From contig QWHP01000134.1 in assembly GCA_021404985.1 (NCBI GenBank), positions 1 to 7,481 on the forward strand: DNA of 7,481 nucleotides. The letters run 5' to 3'. Source of the stretch: Actinobacteria bacterium ATB1. GTDB lineage: Bacteria; Actinomycetota; Acidimicrobiia; UBA2766. A program made the translations under genes and the position numbers. Shown here piece after piece: positions 1 to 5,669 of the stretch. A model generated the notes under the pieces. The model was not told the DNA's origin. It made no database searches and saw only the letters and a list, made by a program, of their open reading frames with translations. Position 1 is the stretch's first letter. The number at the start of each line of letters is the position of its first letter.

Positions 1-673
1 TCCCCTTGTCGGTCTTCGCGGCGTGGATCGACACGAAGAGGCTGCGCGAGAGGAGATCCGTCAGGTCGTGCACCGGTTCGTTGCCGTGCCCTCGGATGTC
101 TTCCGTGTCGGCGTAGGGGTCGTATACGAGAACGTCCATGCCCAGTGCCTGGGCCCGCCAGGCGGCCTCGTGCCCGACGGCGCCATAGCCGACGAGGCCG
201 AGCGTCTTCCCGGCGAGCTGGGGTCCACGGAAGCGCTGTTGGGGGATCCTGTTGTCGTCAACGAACCGGCCGGCACGGACGTCGGCATCGGCGCGTGCCA
301 CTCCGCGGGAAACGGCCAGCATCAGGGCAACGGTGAACTCGGCGACGGCTCCCGCGTTGCGGCCGGGGGTCCGCAGCGCGAGGACACCGGCCTCCGTGGC
401 GGCGTTCACGTCGACGTTCCAGGGGTCACCCCGTGTCGCCACCACGACGGCAAGCTCGTCGAGACGGTCGAACACAGAGGAACCGAGGAAGTCCGCCTCG
501 ACGACCAACACCGCGGCGCCGAGGTCGGCGCAGCGGGCGACGATCTCGTCCTCACTGAGGATGCGCGGGGGTGCCGGGTCGAGCCAGCGTTCGACGACGA
601 GTTCGAAGCGTTCTTCCAGCCTCGAACGGCCTGGTCCGACGAGGGTCGCCATCGAGAAGATGACCGGTTTCAA
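1..673 (-). CDS. D-2-hydroxyacid dehydrogenase family protein (partial, C-terminus outside window)
   Basis: NAD(P)-dependent oxidoreductase of the D-isomer-specific 2-hydroxyacid dehydrogenase family (phosphoglycerate dehydrogenase-like). Family members interconvert 2-keto acids and (R)-2-hydroxy acids in the cytosol. I read 224 codons before the left edge cuts the gene. Residues 1-105 form the first part of the split substrate domain (starts MKPVIFSMAT; NVDVNAATEAGV at 86-97). The Rossmann domain begins near 155 with the dinucleotide motif GYGAVG (162-167), and the second strand ends VLVYDPY (181-187). SLFVSIHAAKTDKG (211-224) matches the family's 'VSLHAPLT' strand. The catalytic Arg, Glu and His lie beyond the window, so activity cannot be judged. 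The TTG start overlaps the TetR stop codon as TTGA and has GGGAG five bases upstream. An internal ATG at codon 8 is a weaker alternative because it would cut off the first beta strand. It is the last visible gene of the leftward operon and is probably translationally coupled to TetR. Its substrate, and its link to acyl-CoA metabolism, are unknown. Confidence 0.85.
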   Translation of the reverse strand, partial: MKPVIFSMATLVGPGRSRLEERFELVVERWLDPAPPRILSEDEIVARCADLGAAVLVVEADFLGSSVFDRLDELAVVVATRGDPWNVDVNAATEAGVLALRTPGRNAGAVAEFTVALMLAVSRGVARADADVRAGRFVDDNRIPQQRFRGPQLAGKTLGLVGYGAVGHEAAWRAQALGMDVLVYDPYADTEDIRGHGNEPVHDLTDLLSRSLFVSIHAAKTDKG

Positions 674-1287
674 TTCGACTCCCGAAGGACTCCGTGAAGG
701 AAAATCTCGACGAGAGCCTCCTTCATCTGCTTGTGGGGAAACTCCGTCCTGTAGGAGGAGAAGTAGATTGCTGCGGCGGCGACGAGGCCGAAGAACGACG
801 AAACGAGGACGCCCTGGTCGAGCTTCTTGACGACCTTGTCTTGCTTTGCCTTCTGGAGGACCCGTCCAACAACGGCGAGGTCCGGGGCGAGGATCCTCTC
901 AGGCGTGATGTCGGCCTCGGGATCGATGCGCCAGGTCTCGAGGAGCACCACTTGTGTGAATGCCTGGTAACGGGCGAAGAAGTCGACATGTGCCTCCACG
1001 AGGCGGACCAGGGCAGCGCGGGAATCCTCGATGCCCGCGACCTCGCTCTCCACGTGCGCCGCCATCTGCTCGATGCCACGTTGGAGGAGGAAGACGTAGA
1101 GGTCGCGCTTGGTTCGGAAGTGGTAATAGATCGTGGCGCGGGCGAGTCCCGCGGCTTCTGCGACCTCCTCGACCTTGGCTCGGACGAAGCCACGCTCGGC
1201 GAAGACGACCATCGCTGCGTCGAAGATCTGATCTGCAAGTTCCGTCGAGAGCCCGCGCTCCCGCTGGATGTTCGCAGCCGTCGTCAT
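670..1287 (-). CDS. TetR/AcrR-family transcriptional regulator
   Basis: DNA-binding one-component regulator of 205 residues, the usual TetR size. The N-terminal helix-turn-helix is clear. Helix 1 is about 17-32 (LADQIFDAAMVVFAERG), and helices 2-3 are about 37-57, with the recognition stretch AGLARATIYYHF at 46-57 followed by the typical RTKRDLYVFLL (58-68). Residues ~75-200 are the divergent all-helical ligand/dimer domain, which does not reveal the effector. The chosen ATG is preceded by GGAG (seven to eight bases away) and by a second GAGG touching the start. An open frame continues 49 codons upstream, but that stretch is arginine-rich and overlaps the MaoC gene, so I treat it as a shadow. 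The gene sits 14 bp after the MaoC stop and overlaps the next start by 4 bases. By family precedent it probably represses its own operon and perhaps the divergent one, with an acyl-CoA or its acid as inducer. The dyads at 2206-2298 are candidate operators. Confidence 0.93.
   Translation of the reverse strand: MTTAANIQRERGLSTELADQIFDAAMVVFAERGFVRAKVEEVAEAAGLARATIYYHFRTKRDLYVFLLQRGIEQMAAHVESEVAGIEDSRAALVRLVEAHVDFFARYQAFTQVVLLETWRIDPEADITPERILAPDLAVVGRVLQKAKQDKVVKKLDQGVLVSSFFGLVAAAAIYFSSYRTEFPHKQMKEALVEIFLHGVLRESN
679..683 (-). promoter_or_regulatory. Ribosome binding site GGGAG deciding the TTG start
   Basis: On the minus strand GGGAG lies five bases before the TTG at 673-671 and inside the end of the TetR gene. 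It supports the TTG start of the hydroxyacid dehydrogenase over the ATG seven codons downstream. The TTGA overlap suggests that ribosomes finishing TetR restart directly on the next gene. Confidence 0.55.
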
Positions 1288-1301
1288 CCTCGCACTCCGC
1301 G

Positions 1302-1727
1302 TCAGCGTCCGCACCGGGCCGTTGCCGTGCCCTCGATCGCGACGGAGCCGTCCTGCCGGGTCACGCTGCAATTGATGCGTGCCAGCGGGATCCCGTCGGC
1401 CTCCTCCACAGCCGTGACCTCGGCGTTGCAGCAAAGGATGTCGCCCGGGAACACCTTGTCCCTGAATCGCACCTTGAACGAACGGAGCGAGCCGACCCCC
1501 AGCCAGTTCACGAGGTACGAGGACAGGACCCCGGCAGTGAACATGCCGTGGGCGAACACGCTGGGGTTCCCCACGGCTTGGGCGACGGTGTCGTCGTGGT
1601 GGACTGGGTTCATGTCGCCCGATGCCCCGGCGTAGCGGACGAGGTCGGTACGGGTAACGGGCGGGCTCGACCAGTCAGGACCCTTGTCGCCAACTTCGAG
1701 CACTCTCTCGTTCGCTGTTGCAGTCAT
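1302..1727 (-). CDS. MaoC-like (R)-specific enoyl-CoA hydratase/dehydratase, catalytic subunit (HadB/ChsH-like)
   Basis: Single hot-dog-fold MaoC dehydratase of 141 residues. It should add water reversibly across a 2-enoyl thioester to give the (3R)-hydroxyacyl product. The hydratase-2 signature is intact: YAGASGDMNPVHHDD (32-46), with catalytic Asp38 and His43 in the D-x-N-P-x-H motif, followed by VFAHGMFTAGVL (57-68) on the central helix and its approach. SFKVRFRDKVFPGD (83-96) is the typical beta-strand segment. The ATG has GGAG about eight bases upstream, inside the end of the preceding gene. Only 2 bp separate it from the partner subunit gene at 1730-2170, so the two are almost certainly co-translated. 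The length and the Asp/His positions resemble mycobacterial HadB, which works as a heterodimer with a non-catalytic hot-dog subunit. A role in fatty-acid synthesis is possible, but the catabolic neighbours favour acyl-CoA degradation. Confidence 0.9.
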   Translation of the reverse strand: MTATANERVLEVGDKGPDWSSPPVTRTDLVRYAGASGDMNPVHHDDTVAQAVGNPSVFAHGMFTAGVLSSYLVNWLGVGSLRSFKVRFRDKVFPGDILCCNAEVTAVEEADGIPLARINCSVTRQDGSVAIEGTATARCGR

Positions 1728-1729
1728 CG

Positions 1730-2170
1730 TCAGCTCCGCTTCGGTGGTTGGACCAACGTCATGCGCGACACGGCGACGCGCTCACCACGCTGGTTCTCGA
1801 ACTCGTTCTCGAACACCACGAACCAGAGGTCCCCTCCCTTGGTGCTCGGCTTGCTGTAGATGTCACTCACGCGGCTCGTCGCCGTGATCTCGTCCCCCAC
1901 ATAGATGGGCGCGAAGTACTCGAACTCCTGCTCGCCATGGAGAACCCGGAGGTAGTCGAGGCCGATGTCGGGCAGTTGTGCGCCTCCCTCGGGTTCCCAG
2001 AGCGCAAGGGTCTGCAGAAACGTCGGTGGGGCAACGGGTCCGTCGGGGGCTCCACGGTCGTACTCCGGGTTGTCTGCGAGAACGGCCTGCGCGAACTCGC
2101 GGACCTTGCCGAGCTCGACGGGAAAGGTGACCTCCCCGAGCACGGTCCCGATGGCTTCCTTGTTGAGCAT
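1730..2170 (-). CDS. MaoC N-terminal-type dehydratase subunit (HadA/HadC-like, non-catalytic partner)
   Basis: Hot-dog protein of 146 residues resembling the FAS1-type/MaoC_dehydrat_N family (mycobacterial HadA/HadC). Features are the start MLNKEAIGTVLG, a long helix with VREFAQAVLADNPEY (23-37), APPTFLQTLAL (47-57) where the family has a buried hot-dog helix, and a substrate-tunnel strand EFEYFAPIYVGDEITATSRV (82-101). Where catalytic relatives have D-x-N-P-x-H, this protein reads ADNPEY (32-37), with Tyr37 instead of His. I infer that it is a substrate-binding rather than catalytic subunit, pairing with the protein encoded 2 bp downstream. AGGAG lies nine bases before the ATG. It is the first gene of the leftward operon, directly beside the control region. 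The alternative is a self-standing homodimer of unknown activity, which is less likely given the missing His and the adjacent catalytic partner. Confidence 0.85.
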   Translation of the reverse strand: MLNKEAIGTVLGEVTFPVELGKVREFAQAVLADNPEYDRGAPDGPVAPPTFLQTLALWEPEGGAQLPDIGLDYLRVLHGEQEFEYFAPIYVGDEITATSRVSDIYSKPSTKGGDLWFVVFENEFENQRGERVAVSRMTLVQPPKRS

Positions 2171-2205
2171 TGGGGTGCACTCCTGGATCCGGATGGCTCC
2201 TCACG

Positions 2206-2219
2206 ACGCGCCAGCGCGT
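2206..2219. promoter_or_regulatory. Dyad ACGCGC-CA-GCGCGT, possible operator or leader hairpin
   Basis: A perfect inverted repeat with 6-bp arms and a 2-base centre. If leftward transcription begins near 2264 it falls inside the untranslated leader, so it could be a protein site or a small RNA hairpin. In GC-rich DNA such a repeat can arise by chance, so support is weak. Confidence 0.3.
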
Positions 2220-2250
2220 GGGCATGAAGTATCTCACACATTCCAGACTG

Positions 2251-2262
2251 GACACGTGTGTC
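2251..2262. promoter_or_regulatory. Dyad GACAC-GT-GTGTC, best candidate TetR operator
   Basis: Perfect 5-bp arms around a 2-base centre, containing the 8-base palindrome ACACGTGT (2252-2259). It lies in the AT-richer core of the divergent region. It is immediately downstream of the minus-strand TACAAT element, at or just past the expected leftward start site. A repressor here would block leftward transcription, giving TetR autoregulation, and could also hinder a rightward promoter in the same core. The assignment to this TetR is inferred from position only. Confidence 0.45.
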
Positions 2263-2270
2263 TAAACATG

Positions 2271-2276
2271 ATTGTA
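2271..2276 (-). promoter_or_regulatory. Candidate -10 element TACAAT for the leftward operon
   Basis: TACAAT on the minus strand matches the sigma-70-type -10 consensus at five of six positions. It would start transcription near 2264, giving a leader of about 94 bases before the HadA-like ATG. The -35 region at the expected spacing (2294-2299, TGGCGT on the minus strand) is poor, so the promoter would be weak or activator-helped. Actinobacterial promoters often lack a clear -35. Confidence 0.4.
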
Positions 2277-2286
2277 TGGGCCCCAC

Positions 2287-2298
2287 GGCGTGGACGCC
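2287..2298. promoter_or_regulatory. Dyad GGCGT-GG-ACGCC
   Basis: A perfect inverted repeat with 5-bp arms and a 2-base centre. It sits where the -35 of the minus-strand promoter would be, and in the leader of any rightward transcript that starts near 2280. It has the same geometry as the dyad at 2251-2262 but a different sequence, so it need not bind the same protein. Confidence 0.25.
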
Positions 2299-2367
2299 AG
2301 CCCGCGCCCGCTCAGGACGCTGTTGGGCGCTGCAGGACGCTCACGGAGCGACGGCCGAGTCACGCGC

Positions 2368-2372
2368 AGGGG
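2368..2372 (+). promoter_or_regulatory. Ribosome binding site AGGGG fixing the enoyl-CoA hydratase start
   Basis: AGGGG lies five bases before the ATG at 2378. The same frame is open from an ATG at 2258, but that start has no comparable ribosome site, would add 40 residues unlike any crotonase N-terminus, and would place coding sequence over the promoter core. The 2378 start is therefore preferred. Confidence 0.6.
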
Positions 2373-2377
2373 TTGAG

Positions 2378-3205
2378 ATGCCGATCCACACAGACCGCGA
2401 CGGGAGGGTGCTGACGATCACGATCGATCGTCCTGAGGCGCGCAACTCCCTGGACCTCCAGCACTTCGGGGCCCTGGCGAAGGCGTGGGAGGACTTCCGC
2501 GACGACGAAGACCTGTGGGTGGCGATCGTCACGGGTGTCGACGACGTGTTCTGCGTGGGTGCGGACCTGAAACGCTTCATACCCCAGGCCCGCGAGGCCG
2601 CCGAGTCCGTGCAGCAGCAGATGGAGTCGTCGGGCTCCGACGGCCTGCCGCCCCTGGAGGACATCCCTGCAACAGCGGCGCTGACCGCCGTACTGAGGCA
2701 ATTCCCTCTGTACAAGCCCGTCATCGCAGCAGTCAACGGGATCTGCGCGGCAGGGGGGATGGAGATGCTCCTCGGCACCGATCTGCGCATCGCCTCCGAG
2801 GATGCCTCATTCCAGATCTCGGAACCGAGGCGCGGCCTTTTCCCCGGTGGTGGGACCACTGTGCGCCTGCCACGCCAGATCCCGTATGCCAAGGCGATGG
2901 AGATCCTGCTTCTCGCCGATCCGGTCCCTGCCGAGGAGGCCCTGCGCGTGGGAATCGTCAACAAGGTCGTACCGAGGGACCAGGTCATGAAAGAGGCACG
3001 GCACTTCGCGGAACGCATCCTCCTCAACGGTCCGCTCTCGGTCCGGGCGACGAAGCAGTCCGTCGTCGACGGTCTCGGGATGTCGTTGGAGCAGGCGTAC
3101 GAGCAGGAGCTGATCCACGCAGCGACGATCTTCGCGACCGAGGACGCCAGGGAAGGACCGAAGGCTTTCGCAGAGAAGCGCGACCCGGTGTGGAAGGGAC
3201 GCTGA
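2378..3205 (+). CDS. Enoyl-CoA hydratase/isomerase (crotonase family)
   Basis: Cytosolic crotonase-fold protein of 275 residues, likely hydrating trans-2-enoyl-CoA to the (3S)-hydroxyacyl-CoA. It opens with the typical strand and loop VLTITIDRPEARNSLD (11-26). The first oxyanion-hole segment is FCVGADLKRF (58-67) and the second is AVNGICAAGGMEM (118-130). Both hydratase acids appear present: Glu129 (GGME, matching rat Glu144) and Glu149 (SEPRRG, matching rat Glu164). This favours true hydratase over isomerase or hydrolase function. PGGGTTVRLPRQI (156-168) is the usual following loop. Residues ~70-105 are somewhat longer than in ~260-residue relatives, in the region that shapes the acyl pocket. 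It is the first gene of the rightward operon, 56 bp ahead of acyl-CoA dehydrogenase 1. Many crotonases with other activities share these motifs, so the substrate and exact reaction stay open. Confidence 0.9.
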   Translation: MPIHTDRDGRVLTITIDRPEARNSLDLQHFGALAKAWEDFRDDEDLWVAIVTGVDDVFCVGADLKRFIPQAREAAESVQQQMESSGSDGLPPLEDIPATAALTAVLRQFPLYKPVIAAVNGICAAGGMEMLLGTDLRIASEDASFQISEPRRGLFPGGGTTVRLPRQIPYAKAMEILLLADPVPAEEALRVGIVNKVVPRDQVMKEARHFAERILLNGPLSVRATKQSVVDGLGMSLEQAYEQELIHAATIFATEDAREGPKAFAEKRDPVWKGR

Positions 3206-3211
3206 TCGAAC

Positions 3212-3225
3212 AGCGCAAGGGCGCT
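3212..3225 (+). other. Small stem-loop after the hydratase stop codon
   Basis: AGCGC and GCGCT flank the 4-base loop AAGG in the 56-bp gap between the hydratase and acyl-CoA dehydrogenase 1. There is no following T-run, so it is not a Rho-independent terminator. It might mark mRNA processing or 3'-end protection that sets different levels for the two genes, or it may be chance. Confidence 0.25.
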
Positions 3226-3261
3226 ACGCACCATCAGGGTAAGACGAGAGAGGTCAGACAC

Positions 3262-4434
3262 GTGACAGCCACACAGAACCCGTTCACGACGAGCGAAGAG
3301 CATCAGCAGTTCCGCCAGTCGATCCGCGACTTCATCGAGCGGGAGACCTCGCGCGAGATGGACAGGCACCTCGACGAGACCGGCGAGTTCCCCTACGAGC
3401 TGGCCAAGAAGATGGCCGACGCCGGCTTCTACGGCGTTCCGTTCCCCGAGGAGTACGGAGGCCAGGGTGGAAGTGCACTCGAGTTCGCGATCCTCTGTGA
3501 CGAGCTCGCCTACGGAAGCGAGGCCGCTGCCGCCTGCTTCCTGATGCCTGTGTTCTTCGCCGGCGAGATGGTCCTCCTCAACGGCAGCGACGAACAGCGT
3601 GCGAAGTGGTTGCCCGAGATCATCAGCGGGAACCTGCGGGGCTGCTTTGCGCTCACGGAGCCCAACGCGGGCTCGGATGCAGCGGCGATCACGACGAACG
3701 CGGCGCTGGATGGGGACGAATGGGTCCTCAACGGCCAGAAGACCCTGATCTCGGGGGTAGACGTGGCCGACTACATCATGTGCGTCACGCGCACAGGCCC
3801 CCGTGAACCCAAGCCCTACTCGAACATCACGATCCTCATGGTCGACCGCAAGGCACCCGGAATCACGATCAACAAGATCGAGAAGGTCGGAAGCCGAGCC
3901 GTGGGCCTGTTCGAGATCTTCTTCGACGACGTCCGCATCCCCCGCGACATGGTGATCGGCGGCGAGGAGGCCGTGGGCAACGGCTGGGGCCAGATGTGGA
4001 TGAGCCTGGACATGGAGCGCATCATGGTCGCGACGCTCTACACGGCGATCGCGCGCAAGGCCTTCGACGACGCCCTCGAGCACGCGAAGCAGCGTGAGCA
4101 ATTCGGCCAGCCGATCGGCCGCTTCCAGGCGATCCAGCATCAGCTCGCCAACATGAAGATCCACGTGGACGCGGCCGAGATGATGGCCTACCGGGCGGCA
4201 TGGCTCAAGGATCAGGGGCTGCCGTGCTCGATGGAGGGTGCCGAGGCCAAGACCTTCGCGACGGAGGTCGCGCTCCGGGTCTGCCTCGATGGGATGCAAG
4301 TCCTCGGCGGGTGGGGATACACGATGGAGTACGACATGCAGCGATACGCACGGGCGGCGATGCTCGGACCCATCGGCATGGGAACGAATCACATCCAGAA
4401 GACGATCATCGCAAAGCTGCTCGGGCTCTTCTGA
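3262..4434 (+). CDS. Acyl-CoA dehydrogenase 1 (isovaleryl-CoA-dehydrogenase-type catalytic base)
   Basis: FAD flavoprotein of 390 residues that should introduce an alpha-beta double bond into an acyl-CoA, passing electrons to ETF. The N-terminal helical domain is about 10-125 (GVPFPEEYGGQGG at 58-70). The central beta domain carries the flavin/substrate motif ALTEPNAGSD (130-139) and LNGQKTLIS (156-164). The C-terminal helical domain has REQFGQPIG (278-286, FAD contact) and QVLGGWGY (346-353). The position of the usual catalytic Glu (YEGTSEIQ in MCAD-like enzymes) reads IGMGTNHIQ (371-379), so Met373 replaces it. A Glu appears instead at 252 in LDMERI, aligning with the helix-G base of isovaleryl-CoA dehydrogenase (LDLER). 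I infer that it is active with this relocated base. The GTG start has GAGAGG about eight bases upstream. The frame is open far upstream through the hydratase gene, but that part is a shadow. It forms a tandem pair with the next gene and may be a heteromeric partner of its product. Confidence 0.92.
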   Translation: MTATQNPFTTSEEHQQFRQSIRDFIERETSREMDRHLDETGEFPYELAKKMADAGFYGVPFPEEYGGQGGSALEFAILCDELAYGSEAAAACFLMPVFFAGEMVLLNGSDEQRAKWLPEIISGNLRGCFALTEPNAGSDAAAITTNAALDGDEWVLNGQKTLISGVDVADYIMCVTRTGPREPKPYSNITILMVDRKAPGITINKIEKVGSRAVGLFEIFFDDVRIPRDMVIGGEEAVGNGWGQMWMSLDMERIMVATLYTAIARKAFDDALEHAKQREQFGQPIGRFQAIQHQLANMKIHVDAAEMMAYRAAWLKDQGLPCSMEGAEAKTFATEVALRVCLDGMQVLGGWGYTMEYDMQRYARAAMLGPIGMGTNHIQKTIIAKLLGLF

Positions 4435-4459
4435 CACGACAGCAACGGCGCCGCCTACC

Positions 4460-4467
4460 GGAGGGAG
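4460..4467 (+). promoter_or_regulatory. Strong ribosome binding site GGAGGGAG
   Basis: A near-ideal Shine-Dalgarno sequence five bases before the GTG at 4473. It fixes the start of acyl-CoA dehydrogenase 2 against an open frame that runs back into the previous gene. It is the strongest ribosome site I see in the window. Confidence 0.65.
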
Positions 4468-4472
4468 ACGCA

Positions 4473-5633
4473 GTGGACTTCGAAGTCCCCGAGGAGATCC
4501 AGGAGCTCTGCCGGGCGATCGGGACCTTCATTGACCGCGAAGTGCGACCCGTCGAGGAGAAGCACCACGACGAGCTCGAGTCGCGTGGAGTCACCCCGCA
4601 TCTCGTCGGGGTCGCACGTGACATCATGGGCAAGTCGGTCGATGCCGGCTTCTACGCGCTGGGCATGCCGGAGGACGTCGGCGGGGGCGGCCTGGGCGAG
4701 CTCGGCATGTGCTTCGTCCGTGAGACCGTGGCGGGCTCGGGGACCTGGCTGTCGCTCCTCATGATGGGCGATCTGCCCTTCGGCCCGAACCGAATGCTCT
4801 ACGAGCTCGGAAGCGACCTACAGCGCGAACGCTACCTGATGCCGCTCATGAGGGGAGAGAAGACGACCTGCATCGCCTTGTCCGAACCCGACGCCGGGTC
4901 CGACCTGTCCGCCGTCCAGACGAAGGCCGAGAAGGTGGACGGTGGGTATCTGCTGAACGGCAAGAAGCACTACACGACGAACGCCCCCTACTGCGATTTC
5001 ATGCAGGTGTTCACGCGCAGCGAGCACGGCCACTCGATCCTCCTCGTCGACAAGCCGTCGGAAGGGCTCGAGATCGGACGGATCCAGAAGTCGATGGGCG
5101 AGGACGACCTTCAGTCCGAGGTGTTCTTCGACGACTGCTTCGTCCCCGAGGAGAACCTCGTCGGTGAGGAGGGCATGGCGTTCGCATACGCTGCGCGCTT
5201 CCTCTCGAACGAGCGCATCGCGATCGCGTCGACCGCGATCGGCGTCATGGACCGGCTCGTTCGGCTCATGGTCGAACACGCGACGACGCGCGAGCAGTTC
5301 GGCAGGCCGATCGGCGACAACCAGGCGATCCAGTGGATGATCTCGGACTCGCTCACGGAGCTGTACGCAGCCCGGTCCATGTGCTACGACACCGCATGGC
5401 GGGCCGACCAGGGCGAGAACGTGATGCAGCAGGTTTCCATGACCAAGCTCTTCGCAACGGAGGCCGTCTGCCGTGTGGCTGACAGGGCGGTCCAGATCTT
5501 CGGGGGCATGGGATACATGCGTGAGTGTCCGGTGGAGAGGATCTACCGGATCGTGCGTGTGATGCGCATCGCAGGCGGAAGTTCGGAGATCCAACGCATG
5601 GTCATAGCGAGGACCGCTGGGGTCGGCAATTGA
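4473..5633 (+). CDS. Acyl-CoA dehydrogenase 2
   Basis: FAD-dependent acyl-CoA dehydrogenase of 386 residues, full length for the family. The order is an N-terminal helical domain (MDFEVPEEIQELCRAIGTFI from the GTG start, through ~125), then the beta-domain motif ALSEPDAGSD (135-144) and LNGKKHYTTN (161-170), then the C-terminal helical domain with REQFGRPIG (273-281) and QIFGGMGYMRE (341-351). At the classical Glu position the sequence is IAGGSSEIQR (366-375), with Gly368 in place of Glu. Glu247 in LSNERIA (244-250) occupies the helix-G position and is the likely base. The insert around 30-57 (HHDELESRGV and onward) is a little longer than in dehydrogenase 1. The two proteins share family motifs but are clearly divergent, so this is not a recent duplication. 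It lies 38 bp after dehydrogenase 1 and 36 bp before the ligase. Adjacent pairs in actinobacterial steroid catabolism form alpha2beta2 enzymes, and the same could hold here. Confidence 0.92.
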   Translation: MDFEVPEEIQELCRAIGTFIDREVRPVEEKHHDELESRGVTPHLVGVARDIMGKSVDAGFYALGMPEDVGGGGLGELGMCFVRETVAGSGTWLSLLMMGDLPFGPNRMLYELGSDLQRERYLMPLMRGEKTTCIALSEPDAGSDLSAVQTKAEKVDGGYLLNGKKHYTTNAPYCDFMQVFTRSEHGHSILLVDKPSEGLEIGRIQKSMGEDDLQSEVFFDDCFVPEENLVGEEGMAFAYAARFLSNERIAIASTAIGVMDRLVRLMVEHATTREQFGRPIGDNQAIQWMISDSLTELYAARSMCYDTAWRADQGENVMQQVSMTKLFATEAVCRVADRAVQIFGGMGYMRECPVERIYRIVRVMRIAGGSSEIQRMVIARTAGVGN

Positions 5634-5669
5634 CAGAACACGAAACAGGGGCGAGGCTACGGTGACCAC

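Larger units (their letters stand above)
2171..2377. promoter_or_regulatory. Divergent control region between the two operons
   Basis: This is the only sizeable non-coding gap between genes, and both operons must be transcribed from it or from sites overlapping it. It holds the AGGAG ribosome site of the leftward operon (2180-2184), the AGGGG ribosome site of the rightward operon (2368-2372), a TACAAT -10 candidate on the minus strand and three short dyads with 2-base centres. The part around 2225-2280 is visibly more AT-rich than the coding DNA, as expected for promoters. I could not pick a convincing -35/-10 pair for the rightward operon. Confidence 0.75.

Noticed and set aside
23..697. A 224-codon plus-strand open frame at the left edge
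   Set aside because: The opposite strand encodes a continuous hydroxyacid dehydrogenase with a proper Rossmann motif. The plus-strand translation is Gly/Asp/Glu-rich shadow sequence.
1288..1434. 49-residue N-terminal extension of TetR
   Set aside because: It overlaps the MaoC coding sequence, is Arg/Gly-rich and lacks family similarity. The ATG at 1287 has a GGAG site and gives the standard TetR start.
694..1635. A 313-codon plus-strand open frame opposite TetR and MaoC
   Set aside because: It is antisense to two proteins with clear helix-turn-helix and hydratase motifs. Its own translation is acidic low-complexity sequence with no family resemblance.
2485..3261. Apparent N-terminal fusion of ~259 residues to acyl-CoA dehydrogenase 1
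   Set aside because: The frame is open through the hydratase gene only because of base bias. The fused part is Arg/Gly/Pro-rich and matches nothing, while the GTG at 3262 has a ribosome site and gives a normal-length dehydrogenase.
2341..4437. A 698-codon open frame on the minus strand opposite the hydratase and acyl-CoA dehydrogenase 1
   Set aside because: Its translation is low-complexity and rich in Arg, Leu, Asp, Val and Ser, with no recognisable domain. It lies fully antisense to two genes with intact family motifs, and GC-rich codon use removes stop codons from this frame. It also starts on the reverse of another gene's stop region without a good ribosome site.
3262..5633. Idea that one dehydrogenase is catalytically dead because it lacks the C-terminal Glu
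   Set aside because: Both have a Glu at the isovaleryl-CoA-dehydrogenase helix-G position, so absence of the classical residue is not evidence of inactivity.
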